Notes: generated from the sequence alone by a model not told the origin. Shown: positions 52,829 to 62,767, counted from the stretch's first letter. The stretch: 64,000 bases of DNA from Chitinophagales bacterium (GCA_019694955.1 JAIBAX010000003.1:1-64000), one strand, 5' to 3'. Made by a program: numbers and translations.

Positions 52829-54832
52829 TTACCTTTTCACCCATTTAAGGATCTTGAAATCTCTCTTTTGAATCACTTCTGCCCTACTACCGTTTACTAT
52901 ATTTATGTCATACTCATTAGGAATCTTGATATATACGGTAGGTTTGCAGACAAGCCCCTCACTAAAGTCTAATCGCAGCTCTTCATCCACCAAATAAATG
53001 TTGTCAATCTCAGCAGCAGGAAAAATATGCCCAACTGTTCCGGCTATAGCAAAAGGATTCAACCCTACATGATACAATATACTTGCTTCATGAGCAGGTA
53101 CTTCCCACATGGTATTTCCTTCAACTAATACACCGCCTGTGCCATCAAAATATAGGCCTGCCGGCAATTTCACCCGCTTTAAACTATCCGACAGGTTGAA
53201 AAATGCAATATACTGACGCTCTTTAACTTGAAAGGAAATGCGATAAAAAGATTGCCCGGTTTCCACCTTCATATTTTGTGGTTTCTGGAGCGGAAAAATA
53301 GACTTAAAGTGTGCCATCATTTCGCCATCATACATCGCAACGTCATCACTAGTGAAGATTAAGTCTCCAAACATGACATTGGCGAGCAAAAGTGCATATT
53401 TTTCTCCCTTGGTCAATTTATTATGCTCTTTTCTCAAGATAAACACGTCGGGGTCGTTTAAAAAACCTTGATGGGAAAGTTGTCTCCTGTTGATGGTATT
53501 TCCAATGGCGTTGAAATTGGAAGGGCGCTCCCGGTTATTCAGCCATTTTAAAATCGCAAAATCCCATTTCAGGTGAATATCCGGACCTATTCTGCAATAA
53601 TCTACTCTCCCAAATGCTGATATCAAAGGAACGCCACAACCCAATATCAGCTTATCGCCCACACATTCACGCAAGAACATCATTGCTTCTGCCATTATCT
53701 TCCCGCGTGTTTTTCCGTTTCTTGGCATAGGAGCTGCACCAAACAGAAAATCTAACTTCACAAGATCGAAATGCCAATCATTTATTACGGTGTTAAATAC
53801 TTCTTTCAAATATACTCTTACTTCGGAATGATAAAAATCCAACGCATAAAACCATCCATCCCACATGGGATTGTATCCCATCTTTATGACCTTACCTGCG
53901 CCATCTTTCAGCAACCAATCGGGGTGTTTTTGTGCTATCTCTGATTTCTTAGAAACTAGAAAGGGTGCCAACCAAAGTCCGGGTACGAATCCCAATGCTT
54001 TAATTTCATCCGCTACTTTTGCCATTCCATTTGGAAACTTATTATTTACCTTTAGCCAATCTCCCGTTTTTTCCTGAAAGCCATCATCGATTTGGAAATA
54101 GGTTAACGGCAATCCGGCATCCTTCACTGCACGGGCATTTTTTAGAATAATTTCCTCGCTGATATTGGTATAATAATGGTACCAACTCGTCCATCCTGCT
54201 GCTTGTTCCACGGTAGGATAATCTCTGTCAAGTGCAGCAAAATAATGATGAAAAGCCTTCAATTCCCGTTCTAAACCCATGTGAAAACTTGCTAATAATT
54301 GTTTTTCCTCTATACACCATCCTTCCACATCTTTATATATTCTGAGCATGCCGCGATTGACATCTACTTCAACATAAGTGTAAGCATCATCCTCATTGAC
54401 ACCTCCGATAAAAAAAATCTCTGGTTGTGTTAGTTTAAAATAGGTATATCCCCATGAATGAAACTGGCCTTTCTTACCTGAATAAGCATAAAATCTATCA
54501 TCACTATAATACTGACACATGGGGCGGATTATAGGATGTAATTTCGATATTTTCTCGTCAGGAGTAAATACCCTAGAATCTGTCCAGGATTGGAAGCCAT
54601 TGGCAAAAACACCTTTTACTTGTGAGGTATCAAATGCATACTCAAGATAAAAGGAACTTAACTCCAAAGGATGTGGGACAGAAATCTCCATATCTACCTG
54701 ACTAAAGTTTCCTTTTTGTGCCGTTGCTATTTGTAGGGAGCAATAGTCATTAGAAATACTTTCTAACGACTTGAAAGTCATTTCTTTACGATCTTTAACT
54801 CGCACACACCCCTGAATAAATTTTAACTGCAT
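52829..54832 (-). CDS. Alpha-galactosidase-like glycoside hydrolase, family GH36 type
   Basis: 667 residues. Beta-sandwich N-domain (~1-205), then a clan GH-D barrel: GWTSWYHYYTNISEE, TYFQIDDGFQ, GLWLAPFLVSKKS, catalytic nucleophile Asp361 in LVKLDFLF, acid/base Asp418 in CRIGPDIHLKW. No signal peptide, so intracellular. Substrate is probably alpha-galactosides or related sugars; the divergence from classic GH36 prevents a firm call. Divergent from the 3-hydroxyacyl-CoA dehydrogenase gene. Confidence 0.85.
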   Translation of the reverse strand: MQLKFIQGCVRVKDRKEMTFKSLESISNDYCSLQIATAQKGNFSQVDMEISVPHPLELSSFYLEYAFDTSQVKGVFANGFQSWTDSRVFTPDEKISKLHPIIRPMCQYYSDDRFYAYSGKKGQFHSWGYTYFKLTQPEIFFIGGVNEDDAYTYVEVDVNRGMLRIYKDVEGWCIEEKQLLASFHMGLERELKAFHHYFAALDRDYPTVEQAAGWTSWYHYYTNISEEIILKNARAVKDAGLPLTYFQIDDGFQEKTGDWLKVNNKFPNGMAKVADEIKALGFVPGLWLAPFLVSKKSEIAQKHPDWLLKDGAGKVIKMGYNPMWDGWFYALDFYHSEVRVYLKEVFNTVINDWHFDLVKLDFLFGAAPMPRNGKTRGKIMAEAMMFLRECVGDKLILGCGVPLISAFGRVDYCRIGPDIHLKWDFAILKWLNNRERPSNFNAIGNTINRRQLSHQGFLNDPDVFILRKEHNKLTKGEKYALLLANVMFGDLIFTSDDVAMYDGEMMAHFKSIFPLQKPQNMKVETGQSFYRISFQVKERQYIAFFNLSDSLKRVKLPAGLYFDGTGGVLVEGNTMWEVPAHEASILYHVGLNPFAIAGTVGHIFPAAEIDNIYLVDEELRLDFSEGLVCKPTVYIKIPNEYDINIVNGSRAEVIQKRDFKILKWVKR

Positions 54833-54883
54833 ACTGAAAATTTGAAGCTACTTTCTTAACTTTCCCACAAATATCATAAAAAT

Positions 54884-55768
54884 ATGCAACAAGTAACAGT
54901 AATAGGCGCCGGAACCATGGGAAACGGCATTGCTCATGTATTTGCACAAACCGGATTTATGGTGAACCTCGTTGACACACAACCGGAAGCGCTGTCCCGA
55001 GCCATAAATACCATCGGTAAAAATCTCGATAGGATGATTGTCAAAGGCAGCCTCACGGAAGAACAAAAACAAACCACCCTCGCTCGACTAACAACTTTTA
55101 CGGAACTGGATAAAGCCTGTAGCGGTAGTTTTCTAGTGGTAGAAGCGGCTTCAGAAAATTTTAATATTAAAGAAAAAATATTTAAGCAATTAGATGCTAT
55201 TTGTGACAAGACCACTATCCTTGCCTCCAATACTTCTTCAATTTCTATAACAAAAATTGGTGCTTGTACCCAACGCCCTAATCAGGTGATCGGTATGCAT
55301 TTTATGAACCCTGTTCCGGTGATGAAACTGGTAGAAGTCATTCGTGGTTATGCTACCTCTGATGAAGTAACCAAAACCATTATGGAGATGTCGCAGCAAT
55401 TGGGAAAAGTACCTGTTGAGGTAAACGATTATCCGGGGTTTGTTGCGAATCGAATCTTGATGCCGATGATTAATGAAGCGATTTATACCTTATATGAAGG
55501 CGTTGCGGGAGTTTATGAAATCGATACGGTTATGAAACTGGGCATGGCGCACCCGATGGGTCCTTTACAGTTGGCAGATTTCATCGGTTTAGACGTTTGT
55601 CTGGCGATATTAAACGTTCTTCACCAAGGTTTTGGCAACCCAAAATATGCACCTTGCCCATTATTGGTAAATATGGTAACTGCCGGATATTTAGGCGTAA
55701 AAACGGGTGAAGGATTTTACACCTACACCGCTGGCTCCAAGGACTTGGTAGTTAGTAGCCGATTTTAA
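54884..55768 (+). CDS. hbd: 3-hydroxybutyryl-CoA (3-hydroxyacyl-CoA) dehydrogenase
   Basis: 294 residues, single-domain type. NAD motif VIGAGTMGNGIAHVFAQTG at the N-terminus, then VEAASENFNIK, the catalytic His in GMHFMNPVPVMKLVE, PGFVANRILMPMINEA and the substrate-pocket LGMAHPMGPLQLADFIGLD near the end. Acts in short-chain acyl-CoA metabolism (butanoate/phenylacetate/polyhydroxybutyrate-type routes). Distinct from the bifunctional fadN. Ends in a paired-hairpin terminator zone. Confidence 0.93.
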   Translation: MQQVTVIGAGTMGNGIAHVFAQTGFMVNLVDTQPEALSRAINTIGKNLDRMIVKGSLTEEQKQTTLARLTTFTELDKACSGSFLVVEAASENFNIKEKIFKQLDAICDKTTILASNTSSISITKIGACTQRPNQVIGMHFMNPVPVMKLVEVIRGYATSDEVTKTIMEMSQQLGKVPVEVNDYPGFVANRILMPMINEAIYTLYEGVAGVYEIDTVMKLGMAHPMGPLQLADFIGLDVCLAILNVLHQGFGNPKYAPCPLLVNMVTAGYLGVKTGEGFYTYTAGSKDLVVSSRF

Positions 55769-55782
55769 CTTTATGCAGATGC

Positions 55783-55842
55783 GCCACACTTTTGAAGTGT
55801 GGCACATCTAAACCTGACAGGTTTCTAAAACCTGTCAGGTTT
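55783..55842. terminator. Paired hairpins between convergent genes
   Basis: Hairpin 1: GCCACACTT-ttg-AAGTGTGGC (55783-55803). Hairpin 2: exact 15-base arms AAACCTGACAGGTTT and AAACCTGTCAGGTTT (55810-55824, 55828-55842), 3-base loop. Likely bidirectional terminators for the dehydrogenase and the TPR gene; both arms are also common Bacteroidota repeat units. Confidence 0.7.
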
Positions 55843-55863
55843 AATACAAAATTTGAAAGATTT

Positions 55864-56481
55864 TTATTTTATTAATCCTAGTCCTTCCAAAGCGCTTGAA
55901 TCATTGGGTGTGATAACCAACACCTTATTAAACAAGACTTTTGCCTCGCTCATATTGCCAAGAAAATAGTTTGTCCACGCACTCATCAAAGTACCATTAT
56001 AGTCGAAAGGATATAGATTGATGACTACATCGAAATACTTTTTAGCTTGTACATAATTTTTATTGTAATAATTGCTTAACCCTAGTCGATAGTTCGCAGT
56101 TGAGTTCTTTGGATCTAATTTAAGTATTGCCTGATAAGTTTTCTCTACCTCTGACCATTTCTCTGCTGCTAATAATGGATTTACTAATCCCCAAAGTGGT
56201 TCTACTGCTGCGGGCATCAGATCGATGGCCTTTTGGTAATATGAAATTGATTCCGTATTCTTTCCTTGTAAATAGTACAACCAACCATATCGTAGATTGC
56301 ATTCGTACGAGGTGGCAGAGTAAACGGTTTTCAAATCAGTAAGTGCATCAACGTATTTTCCTTGTGTTTCGTGGCTGTAGCTGTTGGAAAAGGCTGTTTG
56401 TAATGTTTTTGCATCTTGTGCAAAGCTGTTCATTGCGCTCATAACCAATAAGCACATGAATGATGTTTTTAGAAATTCCAT
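55864..56481 (-). CDS. TPR-repeat protein, exported
   Basis: 205 residues; signal peptide MEFLKTSFMCLLVMSAMNSFAQ. Four to five TPRs (GKYVDALTDLKTVYSAT, LQGKNTESISYYQKAIDLMP, AEKWSEVEKTYQAILKLDP, NKNYVQAKKYFDVVINLYP). Its start overlaps the 3' end of the TPR/barrel gene by 13 bases (56469-56481). Last gene of the PqqD-ATP-grasp operon. Confidence 0.8.
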   Translation of the reverse strand: MEFLKTSFMCLLVMSAMNSFAQDAKTLQTAFSNSYSHETQGKYVDALTDLKTVYSATSYECNLRYGWLYYLQGKNTESISYYQKAIDLMPAAVEPLWGLVNPLLAAEKWSEVEKTYQAILKLDPKNSTANYRLGLSNYYNKNYVQAKKYFDVVINLYPFDYNGTLMSAWTNYFLGNMSEAKVLFNKVLVITPNDSSALEGLGLIK

Positions 56482-57785
56482 TGTAACGACATTTTAATTA
56501 AGTGATCGAAATATGTTTGTGTTTGAATAATACCTAATGGTGTTTCAGCAGAATATTGCAAGGTGCTTCGCTCCTTCTGACGGAAGTTATATCCCGGATT
56601 GAACACAAAGTGTTTCCCGGCATGAATGTCAAAATTAATACCTGCCAATAATAATATGGGGTCAAAAGTATTATATGTCAGGAAGGTGTTACTTTGTTGA
56701 TAATTGGATAAGTTTCCATACATAAATTCGGCTTGATACCAGATTTTTTGCAATAGTTTGCCCCCAATTTTTTGACTAACTACGTACTGTTGTTGTGTTC
56801 CATTTTTTAGAAAAGCTGCGGTTGTCATACCATAAAAATGATTGTTCTGAAATGGATAATACAATAATGATGCCTCAACTTGTATTTGCTGATCGGGCGC
56901 CAAATTAGAAAAGCTCAAAGAGATACCGGGCTGTATTCCTTTAAATCGCTTGCCCACATAAAAACTCCCCATAAAGGAATTGCTTACTGACTTTTGTTCC
57001 AAAAATTCCACTTGGCTGGTATTTTCTGTATTTAGATAGGGTAAATAATTGGAAGTCCTAAAATAGCCCAACCCCGCAGAGATATTCCAATCCTTCTTGG
57101 TGGTATGTGACATACCGATATTATACTGTAGGTTGGAATTATTGTGTTCTGTAAGCCATTTTTCATTGCTTTCACCAAAATTTACGGATTGTGTAGAAAA
57201 CAGTGAAAACTGATGGTAGAGGTGCACTTTCTCTTTGATGCGATTTTCAAGGTTAATGCCCATAAATGCAACATTTCCGTTTAACACGCCTGATGCGGCA
57301 TTAAAACCTGTAGAGATATGATTTTCTCCTTTGTTATCAGCGATATTATCTGTCAGCGTAATACCTCCGGTAAGCGCTATCTGAACAAATGGTTTTTTAG
57401 CATAGCCAACTTTTTTTTGGAAAACATCATTCTCCTTTACTGCCAATTGTCTGGCGAAATCCACACGATTGGTAAAAATATAGCTGAAATAAAGATATTC
57501 TTTGGTAATTGGATCATTTGGAAAAAATTCCAATGCTTTTTCAAAATGTGGGATGGCTTCTTCATATTTTTTCTCTTCGTAAGCAAGAATTCCGGTTCTT
57601 GTTCTTAGATAGAAAAAGTCAATTCCATTGGCTAAGGCACACGCCGTTAATGATTTCAAGGATGGATAATCCTTCTCCATATAAAAATGAAATGATTGTT
57701 TATCTATCTCATCTCTATTCATACAGGTTTGTGCAAACAATGAAGCATATGAGAGCCACAAAATGATAATTGCTATGATACGCAT
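56469..57785 (-). CDS. Outer-membrane protein: TPR N-domain plus beta-barrel
   Basis: 438 residues. Signal peptide to ~FAQ19, a short TPR pair (YEEKKYEEAIPHFEKALEFFPNDP, ~68-92), then from ~130 alternating strands ending FDHLIKMSLQWNF, a barrel with the C-terminal aromatic residue expected for OM insertion. Overlaps the upstream transporter-peptidase gene by 13 bases. Likely OM partner of the operon (secretion or anchoring). Confidence 0.75.
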   Translation of the reverse strand: MRIIAIIILWLSYASLFAQTCMNRDEIDKQSFHFYMEKDYPSLKSLTACALANGIDFFYLRTRTGILAYEEKKYEEAIPHFEKALEFFPNDPITKEYLYFSYIFTNRVDFARQLAVKENDVFQKKVGYAKKPFVQIALTGGITLTDNIADNKGENHISTGFNAASGVLNGNVAFMGINLENRIKEKVHLYHQFSLFSTQSVNFGESNEKWLTEHNNSNLQYNIGMSHTTKKDWNISAGLGYFRTSNYLPYLNTENTSQVEFLEQKSVSNSFMGSFYVGKRFKGIQPGISLSFSNLAPDQQIQVEASLLYYPFQNNHFYGMTTAAFLKNGTQQQYVVSQKIGGKLLQKIWYQAEFMYGNLSNYQQSNTFLTYNTFDPILLLAGINFDIHAGKHFVFNPGYNFRQKERSTLQYSAETPLGIIQTQTYFDHLIKMSLQWNF

Positions 57786-59965
57786 ATATACGTTGTTTTT
57801 TTGTTGTTTTTTAAAAGAGAGATGCTGCTGATTCTACCTTGACTTAATTCCAGTTCATGTTTGATTACACCTGTTTTTAATCCTAAAAATTGTGCATGTA
57901 CGGTGCTTTCAATAGTAATTTTTTCAGGTGCATAAGTGTTATCAATTTCTTTTACTTTGGAATGATAACGGGCTTTCGTAAATAGGATAAATGGTGCAAA
58001 AAAATCCTGGACAGTTAGAAAAATAGGATGACTAAAATAATTAACAGGGATAAAGTCTTCAATTTCCACTTCTTTATAATATCCCAACAAAATCCTGTAA
58101 GTAGTCAAATAAAAACTAAACAGCAATGAATGCCGATTTCCTTCAAAATCAGTACAATAAAACATCGTGCCGTCATTGACAAAATATGCCACCGATTTAG
58201 TTGCTTTACACAAAATATATGTTCGATTCCAGGCGTCTGTAAACACTTCCCACTCAATGAGCTTCTTTGGTGTCATTTCGTTATAAAAAACAATTTTCTT
58301 TCCCGGGATGAGATAAAAACTATCTTTTAGTAAAGGAGTGGTTTCAACATTACTAATCAACGCTCCTTCTTTTGGAACTTCATTCAACTTCAGCGCCATT
58401 CCCTTCTTGCCATATTCTAAAAAGTAAGCAAATGGATATGCCATCGTTTTAGCACCAATCTCCGACGTCATCTGGACTTGGAAATGTATATGAGGCTCCG
58501 GCGAGCGCCCACTATTACCGCAGGTCGCCAAGGTAGTTCCCTGCGTTACATAGTCGCCGACTTTAACTTTAAAACTATCCCTTTTAATATGACTTACTTG
58601 ACTGAACAATCCATTCAAGTGATTGATAACGAGTGTATTTCCCCAATTCGCATTCATATTAACATCTGCTATTTGATTATCTTCTACCATATTTTCTATG
58701 GCATATACATAACCATCTAAAGGTGCTAATACGGGTTTATTATAGCAATAAAAGTCATTGGTATGCATACCTTCATTTCTATATGTCTTTTGGTCTTCGT
58801 CCACAATTACAAAATCCAGGGCATTCCTCCAATCTTCCAAATGTGTAATACCGCCGTTGTATCCTTGGCTTACCTTCCATACTCCCCAAAATGGCAGCGA
58901 TAGTTTTGCATATTGGTCAAACTGATACCGCTTATTATAAATGGATTGCTTATACACGGATTTTTCCGGTGAATAATATTGGATGGTAATCAACGAAAGG
59001 AACTTATATAACCAACCCTGATGAATAAAATATAAGAATACCGTTACAAGCACACAAAATGAAAGTGTATAAGCCTTTAACTGAAATACTGATAACATCT
59101 TCGCTAAAAAAAACAATAACATCATCAATACGGGGCTCAATAAAAACACGGTTAAAAAACTATGCTTACTTGGCATAATGAAAAATGCACCAATGGCAAT
59201 CGCCATGAATATAAAATTTGAACCCGCTAATTGGCTTCTTAATATTTCGATATCGGCACCCAACAACTTGAAGAAAAAAACCGCACTTATAAAACCAACC
59301 CATGTCAATAGGAAAGATATCCTTGAGTGTATTAATACGCCTATACTGATCAATATCCCACCTAAGATGCTGGATTGGAAGAAAATACCTGTAAGTGTTT
59401 TAAAATAAACCTGCAATACTTCCGGCAGATGAAGGTTATCCATACTGTGTGCCATCTTATAGAAAAAAGTGTCTTTCAACTTTAGTTGCTCATTTATTTC
59501 GTAGATTCTACTTTCATCGAAATGTATCAAAGAGAAGTTTGAAACTGAATGTGCTACCAGCCAATAGGTGACTAAGAAGGGAAAAACCAAAAACGGCAAG
59601 TTTTTCTTCGAGAAAAAACCACTGATCCAAACGGTAGAGATGAGCAGAATACATACGGCTATCACTAAAAGCACCCAAAATTGGGTACTCGGCTCAAAAT
59701 TATACCGCAGGGCAATCCCTAAAAGAACGGCATTAAAACCGTAAGTGCCCTGCCGGATGGTTTCTCTATTTACAATAGCAACATAAGCAACTGCATTGAT
59801 GAGTACCACACAAAGCAATCCTACACCGCCTAATTTCGGTGAAAAGAAAGTCACAAAAGCAATTAGGAGTCCTAAAATTTTGTTTTGGGAAAAGAAAATC
59901 TGGCTATAGCTATGCACAATAGTTTCGAACCAGAATTTCATTGTATTTATTAATTTCTCCGACAT
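57773..59965 (-). CDS. Urea-transporter-like membrane domain fused to M23 (LytM) peptidase
   Basis: 730 residues. About 1-320: ~10 TM helices with the urea-transporter signature GTYGFNAVLLGIAL (73-86) and a second half repeat. About 370-535: M23 metallopeptidase with first ligand region THLEDWRNALDFV, then GLFSQVSHIKRDS..VKVGDYVTQGTTLATCGNSGRSPEPHIHFQV (lysostaphin-type HxH). The C-terminal ~190 residues are unassigned beta-rich. In the operon it follows the PLP enzyme by 14 bases. Import or efflux of a small molecule coupled to wall or peptide cleavage is possible; not established. Confidence 0.82.
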   Translation of the reverse strand: MSEKLINTMKFWFETIVHSYSQIFFSQNKILGLLIAFVTFFSPKLGGVGLLCVVLINAVAYVAIVNRETIRQGTYGFNAVLLGIALRYNFEPSTQFWVLLVIAVCILLISTVWISGFFSKKNLPFLVFPFLVTYWLVAHSVSNFSLIHFDESRIYEINEQLKLKDTFFYKMAHSMDNLHLPEVLQVYFKTLTGIFFQSSILGGILISIGVLIHSRISFLLTWVGFISAVFFFKLLGADIEILRSQLAGSNFIFMAIAIGAFFIMPSKHSFLTVFLLSPVLMMLLFFLAKMLSVFQLKAYTLSFCVLVTVFLYFIHQGWLYKFLSLITIQYYSPEKSVYKQSIYNKRYQFDQYAKLSLPFWGVWKVSQGYNGGITHLEDWRNALDFVIVDEDQKTYRNEGMHTNDFYCYNKPVLAPLDGYVYAIENMVEDNQIADVNMNANWGNTLVINHLNGLFSQVSHIKRDSFKVKVGDYVTQGTTLATCGNSGRSPEPHIHFQVQMTSEIGAKTMAYPFAYFLEYGKKGMALKLNEVPKEGALISNVETTPLLKDSFYLIPGKKIVFYNEMTPKKLIEWEVFTDAWNRTYILCKATKSVAYFVNDGTMFYCTDFEGNRHSLLFSFYLTTYRILLGYYKEVEIEDFIPVNYFSHPIFLTVQDFFAPFILFTKARYHSKVKEIDNTYAPEKITIESTVHAQFLGLKTGVIKHELELSQGRISSISLLKNNKKTTYICVS

Positions 59966-59979
59966 GCAATATGGAATGA

Positions 59980-61338
59980 CTATATGGAAAATTCCTTCAG
60001 GTGAGCGGGATTCTTTTCATACCTGTTCATTGTTTCGAATGTTTCATGCTCCCTAACAACATGTGTTTTTCCTTCCATGTCTATCAAAACGATTTTTGGT
60101 CTCATGTGTATGAATTGCATCCATTGCGTCATATTGTATGCACCTACCCTGTGTACCACCACATGATCATTCTTATTCAAGAGTGGAAGTGAGATATTCT
60201 CACGAATTACATCAATATTCATACACAACGGTCCGTATAGTACCATTTCTTCACTATGGAAGGAAAATTCTTGTGCCGGAGAAATTTTGTGGTTGTACCA
60301 AAATGAGGTGAACAAAAGATTTACCCCGAAATCGAGGATGGTGGCTCTTCTTCCATCACTCAATCGCTTAGTTGCTACAACAGACCCCAACAACCAGCCT
60401 GCATCGTCAATAAGTGCTCTTCCTGTTTCCAAGATAATGGTGGGCAATTCATTTGCTTTGAAGCCAAAGTTCAGTACAGTAGAAGTAATGGCTTCCGCAT
60501 AATCGTCCATGGTAGGAATGATATCGGCACCTTGCAGATAAGAACCTTTTAGGGTGTTTGCTGAACAGAAACCACCACCTAAATCAATATATTGCAGCGT
60601 TTTTGACCATTTATTTCGGATATGGCTCGCTAAATCACATAGTTTCCATGCCGCTATCGAATAGGCATTTGCCGACAACATATATGTTCCAATGTGACAA
60701 TGAAGTCCTACTAAATCAAGTTTTTCCTGAGACATGATCTTATTGATAGCATTCCAAGCCTGACCATTTTCATAATTGAATCCAAATCTATCCCAAATCG
60801 GGTAAACGCCTGTATCCATATTGACACGAATGGCCACACGGGCTTTTTTGTCGATATTTTTCATTAAATCGGTCAACTCGTACAACTCGTCAAAATGGTC
60901 TATATGGATGAGTGATTCATTTTCAACAGCTTTCTGCAAGTCGGCGCGACTTTTTTCGGGACCATTGAAGATGATTTTATTTCCCGGTACGCCGTTGTTG
61001 AGCGCTTTTTCATATTCAAAGATAGAGACCACTTCTGCCCAAGAGCCTTCCTGATGAAAGATATTACAAACGGAATTTAGGTAGTTTGTTTTGTAGCTCC
61101 ATGCAAACTGAACCTTTGGATACCTGGTTTTAAAAGCACGTAAGGCGTCTTTATATGTTTTGCGGATGGTTTTTTCCGAGATAACGAAACACGGAGAGCC
61201 GTATTCTTCGATAATTTTTTTAACGGGAACACCATCTATTTGTGTAACAGGTGTATATTCGGTACGTGTTCCAAATTTATTCATTGTGCCGGTATTCAAT
61301 TTCTGGATGAATGGCCGCTCATAAGTTTGCTTAGTCAT
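59980..61338 (-). CDS. PLP-dependent fold-III enzyme (diaminopimelate/ornithine-decarboxylase-like)
   Basis: 452 residues. PLP Lys83 in FAWSYKTNYL, then EVVSIFEYEKAL, VGLHCHIGTYM (HIG, PLP ring), DLGGGFCS (phosphate-binding Gly-rich), ETGRALIDDAGWLLG, and a C-terminal DHVVVHRVGAYNMTQWMQF resembling the LysA/ODC tail with Tyr. Fold type III (alanine racemase/decarboxylase) is sure; amino-acid substrate is not. It sits after the ATP-grasp gene and before the transporter fusion, and likely makes or modifies an amino-acid-derived building block. Confidence 0.85.
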   Translation of the reverse strand: MTKQTYERPFIQKLNTGTMNKFGTRTEYTPVTQIDGVPVKKIIEEYGSPCFVISEKTIRKTYKDALRAFKTRYPKVQFAWSYKTNYLNSVCNIFHQEGSWAEVVSIFEYEKALNNGVPGNKIIFNGPEKSRADLQKAVENESLIHIDHFDELYELTDLMKNIDKKARVAIRVNMDTGVYPIWDRFGFNYENGQAWNAINKIMSQEKLDLVGLHCHIGTYMLSANAYSIAAWKLCDLASHIRNKWSKTLQYIDLGGGFCSANTLKGSYLQGADIIPTMDDYAEAITSTVLNFGFKANELPTIILETGRALIDDAGWLLGSVVATKRLSDGRRATILDFGVNLLFTSFWYNHKISPAQEFSFHSEEMVLYGPLCMNIDVIRENISLPLLNKNDHVVVHRVGAYNMTQWMQFIHMRPKIVLIDMEGKTHVVREHETFETMNRYEKNPAHLKEFSI

Positions 61339-61368
61339 AGTATAATTTTTTTGTGGTTAAAAAGTGGG

Positions 61369-62418
61369 TTATAATTCCCCTTGTGTGGAGATTTTTTCGA
61401 ATTCTTCAATATCAACAATCTGATCATAAGAATATCTTACGAACATCTTCCCCGTTTGATAGTTCTGAAAAGGTTCTACGGACTCTTCAAGTGCCAGTTT
61501 TACGAGACTCTCGGGATGGTTTTGCCCACAACCTACCGACAAATATACCCATGCCGGAAACCGGGGATTCATCTCCAGCAGATAATACTCACCTTCTTTT
61601 GTTTTTATAAATTCCAATTCGCAGCCACCTTTCCATTTGGAATTGCCTATCACTCGATTGGTAATTTCAATGAGCTGCTCATCACCTAAGGATATTCCGG
61701 CCCATGCTTTTCCTTTATCTGTAATATATAACTTGCGCATGGGTACTGCGCCAATGCAACTCCCTTTACCATCCCCAATAGCCGTTACATTCACCTCATT
61801 TCCTGAAACGAACTCCTGTATGATGATGGGTAGCCCCCACTTCGCACTTATTTTATAAAAATAATTAACTGCTTGTTCGGGCGTAGCAGCGATAGATGCA
61901 TCGTAGTACTTTCCCTTTACAACCAATGGATACGTGAATTCATTCTTGAGATCGTTGATTTCTGTAACATTAAAAAGCATCTTGCTAAAAGGCACTTTCA
62001 CCTCATTTTTCTCACCGAACTCATATAAGACTGATTTATGTCTTTCTTCAAACTGCTCTAAAGTAGGTAAGAAAGTTTTAATGCCTAATTCGTACTTAAG
62101 CTTATCACTAAGCTTGATAAAATTGTACAATTCTGCATCAAAATTTGGGATGAGTACATCGATATGTTCTTTATCCTGAATATATGCCAATCTCTCATAA
62201 AGTGTTGCAGTACCTGCGGACGGCATGGGTATTTGGTAGGACTTATCTACCAAATCATGCATATACAATCCCGGTTCTAACGTTTCATACGATAGGCCGA
62301 TAATTCGCACTTCGAAATAGCGACTTTCCTTGAGTGCCCGTATCACCGGAATACCGGGACCGGGACTATCGATATTATTCAGACCCGTTACGGCGACGGT
62401 TATTTTTTTCTTATCCAT
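61369..62418 (-). CDS. ATP-grasp ligase
   Basis: 349 residues: N-terminal Rossmann-like preATP-grasp (VAVTGLNNIDSPGPGIPVIRAL), ATP-grasp core YPLVVKGKYYDASIAATPEQA, PIIIQEFVSGNEVNVTAIGDG and catalytic Mg/ATP motif GGCELEFIKTKEGEYYLLEMNPRFPAWV (CarB/D-Ala-ligase type). Ligates a carboxylate to an amine or thiol; partners unknown. Overlaps the PqqD-like gene by 8 bases, indicating translational coupling. Confidence 0.85.
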   Translation of the reverse strand: MDKKKITVAVTGLNNIDSPGPGIPVIRALKESRYFEVRIIGLSYETLEPGLYMHDLVDKSYQIPMPSAGTATLYERLAYIQDKEHIDVLIPNFDAELYNFIKLSDKLKYELGIKTFLPTLEQFEERHKSVLYEFGEKNEVKVPFSKMLFNVTEINDLKNEFTYPLVVKGKYYDASIAATPEQAVNYFYKISAKWGLPIIIQEFVSGNEVNVTAIGDGKGSCIGAVPMRKLYITDKGKAWAGISLGDEQLIEITNRVIGNSKWKGGCELEFIKTKEGEYYLLEMNPRFPAWVYLSVGCGQNHPESLVKLALEESVEPFQNYQTGKMFVRYSYDQIVDIEEFEKISTQGEL

Positions 62419-62659
62419 GGCTGATGATTAATTGATAGTTTTCCAACATTTGAAAGAAGTCTTGAAGATCCTTTTCTACTACCTGTGCTTCTACATCAAA
62501 TTCTTCTGTAATGCTCGTAATAATATGGTCGGGTGTTTGCCCTTCTTTTAGGAAGTGTATCACCTTCATGCCGATATGGTTGGTAGAAAATGAATCTCCG
62601 GATGTTGGATTGAAGATAAATCCGGAATCACTGATGGCAATATTCTTGTTGATTTCCAT
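62411..62659 (-). CDS. PqqD-like RiPP recognition protein
   Basis: 82 residues from ATG 62659 (MEINKNIAISDSGF); an upstream ATG (62680) adds 7 residues. PqqD-fold features: NKNIAISDSGFIFNPTSGDSFSTNHIGMKVIHFLKEG then IITSITEEFDVEAQVVEKDLQDFFQML. Such proteins bind leader peptides of ribosomally made, post-translationally modified peptides. No precursor ORF is obvious next to it. First gene of the operon. Confidence 0.75.
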   Translation of the reverse strand: MEINKNIAISDSGFIFNPTSGDSFSTNHIGMKVIHFLKEGQTPDHIITSITEEFDVEAQVVEKDLQDFFQMLENYQLIISHG

Positions 62660-62767
62660 AAAAATTATTTTATGAAACAAATATGTGCCTGATTTCTTTT
62701 TAAAAGAAATATTATCGGTAAAGGGCGGAAATGTATCGGTTTTTTGAACGATTTAACAGAAATTAAA

